From: Magnolia sinica
Lineage: Eukaryota; Streptophyta; Magnoliopsida; Magnoliales; Magnoliaceae
Direction: 5' to 3'
NCBI RefSeq assembly: GCF_029962835.1
Contig: NC_080588.1
Coordinates: 62,954,001-63,018,000, forward strand
DNA: 64,000 bases
Below the pieces are notes generated by a model. It made no database searches and was not told the DNA's origin. It saw only the letters and a list, made by a program, of their open reading frames with translations. The position numbers and the translations under genes were made by a program. Of the stretch, positions 1 to 11,300 are shown piece by piece (position 1 is the first letter of the stretch; the number at the start of each line of letters is the position of its first letter).

Positions 1-258
1 GGTTCGGATCGGTAGTTTTCCTGTGGCCTACAAATGGTTTTTAATGGTCATTCATCACTGTTTTTAGTGGAACGTTCACCTGATATTTGAATCTTTTTGA
101 ATTTTGGTATCTTGTCCTAAAATGATATGGAAAAAAAGATGGACAGTGCTGATATGCAGCAAATACATCAATTTGAGCCCCACGCAGTTAGGGTAACTGG
201 GTAAGTGGGTAACACCGGTTTCTATACAACAAATGCACCTTTGTTTATCTACTGATTT
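1..258. repeat. Dispersed MITE-like repeat, cut by the LTR element
   Basis: The text (gttcacctgatatttgaatc, then cttgtcctaaaatgatatgg and aagatggacagtgctg) is a diverged copy of a short repeat seen many times here, typically reading cacctgagatttgg, then ccctaaaatgag, then atggatggacggcgtgg. No coding capacity. Only part of the copy is in the window. Confidence 0.45.
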
Positions 259-2479
259 TGCTACCCGTACTTTTTCTTTAATTGTGGATACTTGATCCCA
301 CTGTTCCCTATGATGTGACCCACTTGAGCATTGGATTGCCCTCATTTTTGGGCCCTCGCCCTAACTTGACCCGAAAAGACTGATGAGTGGTGTGGATTTG
401 TCACATCATTCCTGTACGGCCCATTCTCTAAAAATAAAAATGGAAAAGCTTCTTTTGCAGTGACGTCCTCACTCCCTATTAGACTCTCTTCCTTCTCCTT
501 TGGCAAACGTGGTGGGTCCTACACCCACCTTGATTCAAACTGCCCGCTTCTTTTTCTATCATTCTCACATTACAGTATCCGGACTGTTCAAAATTCATTG
601 GGACTATCCTCAACGTACTCCAAGAATATCATGTCGACAACTTGTGACGTGTGGAACTTTTAAACCAAGAACCCACTAACAAAAACCCACTGGATCTCCA
701 TTGTCATGCACTTACAAGCTTTCATACACCAATCAATATCGTCCATCAACCTCAGAACGAAGGAAAACTCATTGGTTGTAAATCCATCATTGCCGTTGTC
801 TTCTTTACGGTGGCAAAAATCAGTCATTCCATCAACAAGTGAAAGAAGATTGAGATAGTAACATTGAGAGAGATCACAGAAGCGAAGAAAAGAGTTATAA
901 AAGGAAGAAAAGAAAAAGATAAAAGGAAAAATGAGAAACATGCAGTTTCATCGAGTTAACTCAGCAAGTCAACCCGGTGACCCACTGGTCCGATCATCCG
1001 AACTGATTTGAGATTCTAACTTAGACCCATTTATGAGCTAAGTTTCTATTCTTCATCCTTCGACCTCATACGTTAGAGTAGCCTTGATTCGAGTCGACTC
1101 ACTGAGTCAACTCAGTGATTTAACGTGTTATTTTCTTATATTTTAATATTAAATAATTAGAAACCTTAGTGTAGGTCTTAATAAATCAGCATGTATGATT
1201 TGTGTAGGGATGACATCGTTTACATTGAAAATATTTACCGAGTGCTACTAGTCCAAGTGGCATTGTGTTGAATTGAGTTGAACTTGATCTAACTGGGCCG
1301 AATGGACCGCATTTGTATCAATCTTAGATCTTCTCGCCTAATCCAGCCATACATGAGATATGTCACACTAAATCAGGTAGGTGATCTTCCTTGTTGGAAA
1401 TTTTAGGTTAATATATAGATTGATTTGATTATTTGTTATGTGCTTAATTTATTTGATTATTATCATTAGTTGCAGATTATTTTATTTGATTCTTAATTGC
1501 ATAGTATAAAGGTAAATTATTTGAGTTATTAATTGATTTCAATTAATTATCGTTATGTGCTCAAATTGCAATTAATTCCTTATTATTACATGATAAATAA
1601 TGTATTTGAATTTATGAGTGCTCTGCCCTAAAAAGATTATTATATTTTTATGGGTGCTCTGCCCTAAAAGGATCATTATATTTTTATGAGTGCTCTACCC
1701 AGGGTCATTCCCGAAAGGATCGGCACGGTACGGGTGCTCTGCCAAGGGTCATTCCCGAAAGAATCAACATGAGTGCTTTACCCTAGGTGATTCTCTAAAA
1801 GGATCAACACACACGGGTGTTTTGCCTTGGGTATTTACCCTAAAAGTATATTCACCAGGTGCTTTGCCGAGGGTCATTCCCTAAAAGGATTAATACCGGT
1901 GCTCTGCCGATGGTCATTCCCTAAAAGGATCAACACAGACGGGTGCTCTGCCCTAGATTGAACTAAAAAGGATTTTAGATGACTGTATTATATTATTTTA
2001 TTATTATGAAATACAAAGTGTTATTATTATCATGAAAAATGTCGATTTAATATTCGTAATTGATCATATTTATTTTATTGAGTTGTATTGGTGTTAACAT
2101 AAAGTTTTCAATTTTGGAAATGATTTGACCCTATGAGCTGTCGCGCTCACACCCATATAGACTATTTTACAGGATTTGTATATGAATAACTGATTGGGCA
2201 AGATTGAAGACTTTTATAGTTGTTTATTTAGAAATTAATTAAAATTCAATGTGTGTTATTATTATTTATTTTTGAATGTCAATGTAATTAAAGATTTAAG
2301 GATTGATTAGTGGACAATATTTAATGATAATGATTAGTAACCTTTTAGTTACTCTGATTGCCTTGAAAATGCATGAAATAATATGGGTTGCAATATATAT
2401 TTTATTTAAATACAACTCATAGTCCTGAAATTCGGGTTCGGGCTTGGCTAACTCGGGTTCCGATTTTCGGGGCGTGACA
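259..2479 (+). repeat. 5' LTR of the non-autonomous element
   Basis: About 2221 bp, ending ggggcgtgaca directly before the primer site. It matches 4315-6496 along its length. It holds a degenerate minisatellite at about 1614-1960 and many A/T-rich stretches. Small ORFs at 460-663 and 1690-1884 are accidental. Confidence 0.85.
1614..1960 (+). repeat. Minisatellite inside the 5' LTR (unit core gggtgctctgccct)
   Basis: About nine units of roughly 36-44 bp, each starting g(a/g)gtgctctgcc and continuing as ctaaaaggatca plus a variable spacer. The array differs in unit number and spacers from the one in the 3' LTR, so the two LTRs have diverged mainly by gain or loss of units. Confidence 0.75.
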
Positions 2480-2481
2480 GA

Positions 2482-2493
2482 TGGTATCAGAGC
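2482..2493 (+). other. Primer binding site for tRNA-Met
   Basis: TGGTATCAGAGC, two bases after the end of the 5' LTR, is complementary to the 3' end of plant initiator tRNA-Met, the usual primer of many Ty3/Gypsy elements. It fixes the plus-strand orientation. Confidence 0.9.
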
Positions 2494-4297
2494 CTAGGTT
2501 GTAGATTCCAACTAAGGACCTAGGTTGTGTTTCAAATTAGTGACCTAAATATAAAACCCTTTGCTTTAATGATAGGAAAACTAGAAATATGAACTTAGGA
2601 AACCCTATGTATCTGTATGACATCAAATATGATATTAATTAGGCTTGACATTGAATTAACAACCCAAAACTGGACCCTAAGAAATTTTAAAGAATTTTTA
2701 GCTTACTACGGTGAGTTGGACAACAATAGTAAGCAGAAAACACTTGAATTATAAAAGTCATGACTAATTAATTATAACTCCGTTTAAGGTGATTCAAAAT
2801 CTCAGTCGTGAATTAATAAGTTTAGTTTTATGAAAAAAAATACAAAAATATAATTCTATGTTTCTCCTATACCGATTTTAATTTAGGTGTATACTAGTCA
2901 GAAATCGTCTACTTCTAGGTAGACCTAAATTTTTGAATTTTAGGATTTTTTATAAACTTTGAATTAAGCTGAAATTTTATAGAGTTATAATAGACTAATA
3001 GATACATCTCTATAAAAAGTTTTACACCAATCCGATACTTGAAAATACCAGAAATATTAGCAGGAACAATATCCTCATAATCTTTTTTTTTTTTTCACAA
3101 CAACCTTAGTACATATCATAGTTTTTATTCTCTTGATCTTCATGTGTAAGTCTTTTAGACCATCTAATCTTCCTTGCAATCCTAAAAAATCTTTAACATA
3201 CTGATTAAATATATATATATATATAATAAAATAAAATAAAATTAGACCAATCCAATGTTTGAAACTATTCAATGCATTAAATGGAACAGTGCCTTCAACA
3301 TCAGAAATTTTTGCACTTCAACTTCAATATATATCTCAGTACCGTCCTTGTTAAACCATCATGTATACCAACTCCAGCCACCAAATCCTTCATTGGAAAT
3401 CCAATAAATATTTTGCGAAGCATATTTTCAACCGATCATAAATTGTACTTGTAAACAATTCGAGTCATGTCACTCTATCATGAACGCTTGAACCTGATGC
3501 CTTTAGATTGGATCATTTGCAAATAGAGTAGCTAGAACCTAAAGTATTTTTAGGTTGCTTTGGTTATACTGACCATGATCACACTTCTACATCCCTACTG
3601 TTAAAATCCTTCTACAACTGTGGATATGAAGACCATGTTGCATGTCTATATACGACCTCTTCCTCTTCGCCAACCGTAAAATTCAGGGGCCACCTAAGCA
3701 AGTTTAAAGGCCACCTCTACAAAATGGGTTGTCATCTATGCACTGACAATCTCCACTTTACTCTTCAGCACAACCATTCATTGAACTCATCTCCGTCGTA
3801 CCCACAAGGATTGTCATAACAATTTCGACAATTACATCAACGACCTTCATCGTGGTTACAATAGCAAGGGCCACCCACAGGATATTTTAGGACCACCTCA
3901 GTTGCCACATCAACAAGAAAGACCACCTAAAATCAACAGACATGTCTAAGAAGCCATGCACCACGACCTCAAACTCATGTATACACCTGGCCACGACACC
4001 ACTCTCAAACAATATAATTTAACTTTACGAGGATACATTACCATGTCGACAATCTCAACAACGACATCAACAATAATAATAGTGGCAACATCATAGGTCT
4101 TCACGATGCTCACGTCAACCCAAGGATACATTACCACACTGCCAAAGGAAGAACAAATTTCAACACTTGGGTATGTCAACCACCATTTGAGAGAATGACA
4201 AAACTAGAGGAAACACCAACGCAAGCACCGTCAGTTGCATACACTCTACGAGATTCAACGACAAACATTAGTCTAGTAAATTTTGGGGACCAAATTT
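2494..4297 (+). other. Internal region of the LTR element, no coding capacity
   Basis: About 1.8 kb with no gag, protease, reverse transcriptase, RNase H or integrase motif in any frame. The longest ORFs (3946-4179 minus, 4195-4440 plus) are short and unlike element proteins. The text from 3600 to 4200 is rich in caacg/ccacc words and could be a worn remnant of coding sequence, but I cannot assign it. Confidence 0.6.
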
Positions 4298-4314
4298 TAT
4301 TAAGGGGAGTAGAA
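4298..4314 (+). other. Polypurine tract
   Basis: attaaggggagtagaa lies directly before the TGTAAC start of the 3' LTR. Its position and composition are typical of the plus-strand primer of plant Gypsy elements. Confidence 0.8.
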
Positions 4315-6496
4315 TGTAACATCCGTACTTTTTCTTTATGGTGGATACTTGATCATATTGTTCCCTATGATATGACCCACTTGAGCATTGGATTGCCCTC
4401 ATTTTCGGGCCCTCGCCCTAACTTGACCCGAAAAGACTGATGAGCGGTGTGGATCTGTCACATCATTCCTGTAGGGCCCATTCTCTTAAAAAAAAAAGAA
4501 AAGAAAAAGGAAAAGCTTCTTTTGCAGTGACGTGCAAAAGCACGTCACCTCTCTCCACTCCCTGTTGGACTCTCTCTCTTCCTTCTCCTTCGGCAAACGT
4601 GGTGGGTCCTATACCCACCTCGATTCAAACTGCCCGCTTCTTCCTCCATCATTCTCACATTACAACATCCGGACTGTTCAAAATTCATTGTGATTATCCT
4701 TAACATACTCCAAGAATATCATGTCGACAGCTTGTGACGTGTGAAACTTTTAAACCAAGAACCCACTAATAAAAATCCACTGGACCTCCATTGTCAAGCA
4801 CTTACAAGCTTTCATACATCAATCAACATTGTCCATCAACCTCGGAATGAAGAAAACTCACTGGTTGCAAATCCACCATTGACGACCCTTGTCTTCTTTA
4901 CGGCGCCAAAAATCAGTCATTCCATCAACAAGAGAAAGAGGATCGAGATAGTAACATTGACAGAGATTAGAGACGAGAAGAAAAGAGTTATAAAAGGAAG
5001 AAAAGAGAAAGATAAAAGGAAGAATGAGAAACATGCAGTTTCATCAAGTTAACTCAGCGAGTTAACCCGATGACCCGCTGGCCAATCATCCGAACTGATT
5101 CGAGATTCTGACTTAGAGCCATTTATGAGCTAAGTTTCTATTCTTCATCCTTTGACCTCATACGTTAGAGTAGCCTTGATTCGAGTTGACTCACTGAGTC
5201 AACTCAGTTATTTAACGTGTTATTTTAATATTAAATAATTAGAAACCTTAGTGTAGGTCTTAATAAATCAGCATGTATGATTTGTGTAGGGATAACATGT
5301 TTTACATTGAAAATATTTACCGAGTGCTACTAGTTCAAGTAGCGTTGTGTTGAATTGAGTTGAACTTGATCTAACTGGGCCGAATGGACCACATTTGTAT
5401 CGATCTTAGATCTTCTCGCCTAATCCAACCATATATGGGATATGTTACACTAAATCAGGTAGGTGATCTTCCCTATTGAAAATTTTAGGTTAATATATAG
5501 ATTGATTTGATTATTTGTTATGTGTTCAATTTATTTGATTATTATCATTAGCAGATTATTTTATTTGATTCTTAATTACATAGTATAAAGGTAAATTATT
5601 TGAGTTATTAATTGATTTCAATTAATTATCGTTATTTGCTCAAATTGCAAGTAATTCCTTATTATTACATGATGAATAATGTATTTGAATTTATGGGTGC
5701 TTTTGCCCTAAAAGGATCATTATATTTTTATGGGTGCTCTGTCCTAAAAGGATTATTATATTTTTTATGGGTGCTCTGTCCTAAAAGGATCATTATATTT
5801 TTATGGGTGCTTTGCCCAGGGTCATTTCCGAAAGGATCGGCACGGTACGGGTGCTCTGCCCAGGGTCATTCCCAAAAAGATCAGCACGAGTACTTTGCCC
5901 TGGGTGATTCCCTAAAAAGATCAACACACGGGTGCTCTGCCCTGAGTATTTACCCTAAAAGGATCAATACACAGGGGAACCAAAAAAGATTTTAGATGAC
6001 TGTATTATCTTATTTTGTTATTATGAAATACAAATTGTTATTATTATTATGTAAAATGTTGATTTAATACTTGTAATTAATCCTATTTATTTTATTGAGT
6101 TGTATTGGTGTTAACATAAAGTTTTCAATTTTGGAAATAATTTGACCCTACGAGCCGTCGCGCTCACACCCATATAGACTGTTTTGCAGGTTTTGTATAT
6201 GAAGAGCCGGTTGGGCAAGATTGAAGACTTTTATATTTATTTATTTAGAAATTAATTAAAATTCAATGTATGTTGTTATTATTTATTTTTAAATGTCAAT
6301 GTAATTAAAGATTTAAAGATTGATTAGTGGACAATATTTAATGACAATGATTAGTAACCTTTTAGTTGCTCTAATTGTCTTGAAAATGCATGAAATAATA
6401 TGAGTTACGATATATATTTTATTTAAATACAACTCATAATCTTGAAATTTGGGTTCGAGCCTTGCCAACTCTGATTCCGATTTTCAAGGTGTGACA
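4315..6496 (+). repeat. 3' LTR of the non-autonomous element
   Basis: About 2182 bp, TGTAACATCC...GTGTGACA, homologous to 259-2479. Its minisatellite (5693-5975) has about seven units, fewer than the 5' copy. It contains a small insertion near 4536 (aaaagcacgtcacc) not present in the 5' copy. Confidence 0.85.
5693..5975 (+). repeat. Minisatellite inside the 3' LTR
   Basis: About seven units of 37-44 bp with the core gggtgctctg(c/t)cct, followed by aaaaggatcatt or gggtcattcc. It corresponds to 1614-1960 but lacks the last units. The ORF at 5612-5995 is only a translation of these repeats. Confidence 0.75.
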
Positions 6497-7002
6497 ATAC
6501 TATTTGAAGGAGCAAAAAAAGCTCGTTGCAATAAAATTTTTTTGTGGGTCAAACGTAATGTGTGTGACATCCACTTGGTCCATCGTTTGAGCTAGCTCAT
6601 GGTAAAGGCGAAGACCAAATAGAAGGCCCGTTAAAAACTCAAGTAAGCCAAACCAGATGGAGAAGTAGGGATGTGGACGGCTATGATGAAACTGCTTGGC
6701 CCAGCAAGGTTTTGGATGAGGCTGACGTTTGGTTTTCCTTAATCCTTGTGGGAGTCACCTTATGAACGGATTAGATGATATATTATCATCATGTGGGCCC
6801 CATGAATGTTTCAATGGTGGCGGTTCTTATCCCAATCTTTCCCGTTGGGCCCACTTGAGCTTTGGATCGTCCTTAATTTTGGGCTTATGTGCAGACAACG
6901 GACGGAGTGGATATCAGACACACATCACGATGGGCCCCACGGACCTTTTCGTTGCACGAGACCCCTCCACATCGCGTCCCGGTTTGAACAAGTCTCGTGG
7001 AC
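6497..7002. other. Intergenic stretch with worn MITE-like sequence
   Basis: No gene seen. From about 6700 the text (ggttttggatgaggctgac, atgggccccacgga) matches parts of the short dispersed repeat family. Overlapping ORFs at 6729-7063 show no protein family and follow the repeat. Confidence 0.4.
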
Positions 7003-7011
7003 AATCTACTC

Positions 7012-7565
7012 GGGCGCGGATTGGATACTGACAAGGTCAGTAGCTAAATCGCTACTGAAGTGACGTCACCAAGCTTGGTGGACCCCACCATGATGCATGT
7101 GTTGTATCCATACCGTCCAAACATTTGTAGAGATCATTTTATGGCATTACAAAGAGAATGAGGTAGATCTAAATTTCAAGTGGACCACCATAGAAAACGG
7201 TGGGAGACGTCACACCCACTGTTGAAACATTTATAGGGCCCGCAGTGATGTATTTTTGAGATCCATCTTATTCATAAGTTAACATAGAGATGGATGAAGT
7301 GAAAACAAAAATATCAGCTTCATCGAAAACTACTGTGGCCCTTAAGAAGTTTTGAACGGTGGATGTCACTGTCACCATTATTTTCTATGGTGGGGTCCAC
7401 TTGAACTTTAGATCTATCTCGTTCTCTTTCCAATGACATAAAACGATCTCTAAAAATGGTTGGACGGTATGGATACAACACACGCATCATGGTGGGGTCC
7501 ACAGAGACGTCACTTCAGTGGCCGCTGATTTGGCTAGTTACCTTGCCAGTATCCAATCCGCGCCC
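7012..7565. mobile_element. Mutator-like foldback MITE (copy 1)
   Basis: The two halves are inverted copies: it opens GGGCGCGGATTGGATACTG and closes with the reverse complement ending ATCCAATCCGCGCCC. The pairing reaches far inward, past the shared aagtgacgtcacc and catcatggtgggg blocks. Flanking nonamers aatctactc (7003-7011) and aatgtactc (7566-7574) agree at eight of nine positions, as expected for a Mutator-type target duplication. A second copy lies at 63438-63837. No transposase. Confidence 0.82.
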
Positions 7566-7639
7566 AATGTACTCACCTGGTCACCGTACATACGTGGCCC
7601 AGATGATTCGACCGGCCTGACTTCCAAATTCCTAGGTCA

Positions 7640-8135
7640 TCGGAAGCGGATTGCGGATGGCATACTCGGTGACTGAGTAAACTCTGTGGGATCATTTATC
7701 TATTTTATCCACTCCGTCCATCCGTTTTAACAGATAATTTTAGAGCTTGAGCCCAAAATTGAAGTATTTCCAAAGATCAAGTAGACCACATTACAGGAAA
7801 CAGTGTGAATTGAACGTAGGGTTGAAACATTCTTGGGGCCACAGAAGTTTTGGATCAAGCTGATATTTGTAATTTCTCTTCATCCATGTCTGTGTGATGT
7901 TTTGAACACGTTGGATGACAAATAAACATCAATGTGGACCCTATCAAGGTTTCAACGGTGGAAACCATCATTCCCAATGTTTCCTGTGGCTTCAATTCCG
8001 GGATCAACCCCTAAAATGAGCCGAGAAAATGGATGGACGGCGTGGATAAACCACATATATTCACGGTGGGCCCAACAGAGTTTACTCTTCACAGATAAAA
8101 GCTTATTGAGTAACTCAGTACGCAGTCCGATTTCA
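7640..8135. mobile_element. Related foldback MITE just upstream of the DUF3054 promoter
   Basis: The left side (gactgagtaaactctgtggg) pairs with the inverse of the right side (cagagtttactc, actcagtacgcagtcc). The middle carries the dispersed-repeat words ggttttggatcaagctgat and atggatggacggcgtgg. Exact ends and a target duplication could not be read. It ends about 215 bp before the chosen ATG, so it may have supplied promoter sequence. Confidence 0.55.
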
Positions 8136-8205
8136 ATTTCATCATCCTCCTTGTGGGACCCACCTTATGCACCGTTCAGATTGTCGTAGCCATTAGATGC
8201 ATTTA

Positions 8206-8268
8206 CACGTGTCGATGGTTCTATGTACCTTATCAACCGGTTGTAGGTGATCTTCCATCTGCCACGTG
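8206..8268 (+). promoter_or_regulatory. Two CACGTG (G-box) motifs upstream of the DUF3054 gene
   Basis: CACGTG occurs at 8206-8211 and 8263-8268, 138 and 81 bases before the chosen ATG. G-boxes bind plant bZIP and bHLH factors and are common in promoters of light-responsive chloroplast genes, which would fit a plastid product. The motif is short, so its function is inferred. No convincing TATA box was seen nearby. Confidence 0.4.
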
Positions 8269-8348
8269 TACGGTGGATGAGTCACCACCCGATAACACAT
8301 CCACATATAACGGATATTTGGCATCCCAGAAGAATTCCATCACCGACC

Positions 8349-11300
8349 ATGTTTCATCTCGGCAGAGTTCCCAATGGAGCAATCTCTGCGATTTCACCTC
8401 CTCCCCTTTGCATTGCTCATCCAAAACCCCACCTCTTCTCTCATCCAAACAGACCCAAATTCAATCCTAGAAAAACCCTAAACCCCAATCTCACCATTGC
8501 CAATGCAGAATCCAGACCAAGCCAAACAGCCCTTTCCAACCCCACCTCTCAGTCCCCTCCTTTCCCCAGCGACGAGATCGTTTCCGTTGAAGAAGACAGG
8601 GTCCCGCTCGAAGGCGTGATCCAGATCGAGAGGCCCACCTCATCGTCCCGCTTCGAATCGTGGGCGTATGTAGATTTTGGACTGAATTTGTCTTTTCTTT
8701 TTCTTTTAATTTGAATTTTTGAATTTGGATTTTGTCGGAAGATTTTTTTTTTTGGAAATTGGGTTTTGGGTATTAGGCGGGTCGCGCTTCTTGCCGGTGG
8801 GGACGTTCTGGTTTTGCTTCTGTTCGCTGCGATCGGAAGATATAACCATGGGTTTCCAGTTCTCGATTTGGAGACTCTTCATACTGCAGACCCTTTTATT
8901 GCTGGTATTTATTTATTTATTTTTAAATTTTGGGTAGAGGTGGAATAAAATGCTCTGGCTGAATTATGGTCCTTCTCTTTACGTTAATACTCTGTACAGG
9001 GGACACACCTTTGAGTGATCCAGACCGTTCATTTGATGTGCCATAGAGAAGATGGGCGATGAGTGGAAAATCTCCTTCATTGAACAATCCATCTGGCCAA
9101 TTGGACATACTCCTGTTGCATTTGGACCATTCGCTTTGCTTTCTTTAACCATCCATTTGCTGGCAAACACTTTGGATGGATGGATAGCATGACAATGAGG
9201 GCGTTCTTTCTTTTGTCGTATCAGATAAATGGTCTAGATCACTGAGAGGTGGGCCCCACCTGGACCGGATGATGATCCAAACTAGAACTCTTCTAGTTCT
9301 GGCTGAGCATTGCATATTTCTTATTTCAGCATATGGGTTTTGGCAAGGTTGTTGTTTTGAATGTGGCTTTGAATGGCTTTCGGCAGGGTGGTTTTTGGCG
9401 GCTTATTTTCTTGGGGGTTATGGGGATGATGGGAAAGGAATCAATGGTTCGAATAAAGCCATTATTGCCACTGCCAAGTCATGGGCAGTGGGAATCCCGG
9501 TGAGTCAGAATTTTCTTTCAAGTTGTTTGGTTATGTAGAAGTATTGAAAAGGTATGAAGGTTTTGCTTATGTTAGTTTCTTGTGGGATATATCTGAGATG
9601 TTTGTGAACTAGAATCAGTGTGGTGCTAGTGTCTATCATGGATTTGAATTAGATGCATTGCAGTTATAGTAAATGAAGTGAATTTGAGTAGTGTAATGCA
9701 ATTGAGTTGGCTATGACGGAATCATTAGCTTCTCTGTGAATTATACTTTCACCTTAACCGTCTATTTGTAGGCCACCCTATCAGAGTCTTATGGCCTTCC
9801 ATTCTGTATCTTATGGGATGAATGGTGTTGGTCATCAAAACCAGGGGCCCCACAAATTCAGCAAACTGTATAATTCTTCCAATCATAGAGGTGGTGACTC
9901 ATTGGCGGATGGTTAGGATAGAGTTGCCCTCAGTCCAAATTGCTTGACTGTTTTCCACAAGGCAACATTGTGTTAAATTCTACAGTGAAGCATGAGAAAT
10001 GAATATGTGAAGTAACAGTTTGAAACGTGATCCCTGGAAAGTAAGGAAGCATGAGAATGAATCGACACATGAAAAGATGCTAGAAGAAGCCTGAGAAAAT
10101 AATATAGAAGAAAAATCCTCACCATTCTGTATTTTTCGAGAAACCCATTTCCTGCCTTCTTTTCTCTCCTGAGGTTTTGTAGCTTTTTTCCTTGTTTGGC
10201 CCTCTGGTCTTTATATGGTATACATGGTTTGTTTTCTTTGGCAGTTGGGATTGATCATCAGGGTAGCAACGTCAGGCCATATTCCATCATCCAGTTTTGT
10301 ATTGGTAAGCATGGGAAGCACTGCTGTTTTGCTTATTGGATGGAGAGCGCTGCTTACTTCTCTTCTTCCTAATGATCAAAGAACGAAGAATGATGTGTAC
10401 AGGCGTGGGAGCCCATTCGAACTTTTTGAGGTGAGAGACCTAATTGTTTTACATAATCCACATTGAAATCTTGGTTGCAGAGTACCATAGTTCTCAAAAA
10501 ACCACAAAAGCCCCTGCCATAAGCTTCTATGTTTCTAAGATCTTAGGGTAAATTTGAAAGTTCCCAGTTCCAAGGTCAGAACGATTCATTATTGCCAAAA
10601 TGCCAGTGAAATATGTTTGGGGATCTTCCCATATATGTCTCACGTGTGAGCTGTGGTGGAGAATGTATGTGTTTGGTTTTCCTTGCTGCCATGAATTCTA
10701 GTTACAGCTTGTTGGCTTGGATGTCCTGGACCACTATTTTGCTCTACAATAGTTGCATGATCCTTCTAACCAGGTGCCACTCCTGCTCCCTCTTCCTAGC
10801 CATTTATACTTACTAACATTATGGACACAAACTCTTCCTCTTCCTCGCACCCAAATATGTTGCTGCTTTGTTTCACACATTGTGCAACCTTACTACATGT
10901 AAACAATGTTGTCAAAATCGTTATCATATCACAAATCGTAAAAGGGTTTGAATTGTATCAAATTGCAAATTGAATCGCAAATTGTAAGATTTTTTCTGAT
11001 TTTAAAAATAGACAAAAAACAAATGAAAAATATATGTAAATCAGAAAAGATTAAAAACTCATTAATCATCCATTTCCCATCAACATGTACCAAAAAAGTA
11101 ATACATATCATGATATTATCAATTGAGAAAATGTATATGGTATACATATCATGATATTACAGGATTCTAGTCTTTTTCTTTTGTTTTCTTTTCTTGTCTT
11201 TCGAAAAAAAAAACCCTGAAAAAACATACAAGAGTCTTTTAATAATTTTGTTCTTTTGTACCTTTCTTAAGTGTATAATCATGTTAGAAAAAATGGCATG

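Larger units (their letters stand above)
259..6496 (+). mobile_element. Non-autonomous LTR retrotransposon with 2.2-kb LTRs (Gypsy-like ends)
   Basis: Two long direct repeats, 259-2479 and 4315-6496, begin TG and end GTGACA. They flank 1.8 kb that starts with a tRNA-Met primer site and ends with a purine tract. This is the structure of a Ty3/Gypsy-type element, but the internal part encodes no gag or pol, so it would depend on proteins from other copies. The five bases next to the outer ends (gattt at 254-258, atact at 6497-6501) do not match, so a clean target duplication is not visible. The first bases of the left LTR are also diverged (tgctacccg against tgtaacatccg). A solo LTR of the same family lies at 32307-34434. 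Confidence 0.82.

Noticed and set aside
1614..1960. CRISPR-like regular repeats
   Set aside because: Units and spacers vary in length and the array is an internal minisatellite of a plant LTR; no bacterial context.
4195..4440. Pol C-terminus before the 3' LTR
   Set aside because: The ORF crosses the polypurine tract into the LTR and shows no pol motif.
6729..7063. Protein-coding ORFs of 85-100 codons
   Set aside because: They overlap in two frames, run over dispersed MITE sequence and show no domain.
10487..10530. Terminal exon of the DUF3054 gene just after exon 4 (acceptor ttgcag at 10482)
   Set aside because: It would give a C-terminus unlike the family, whereas 24197-24226 matches the conserved ending exactly.
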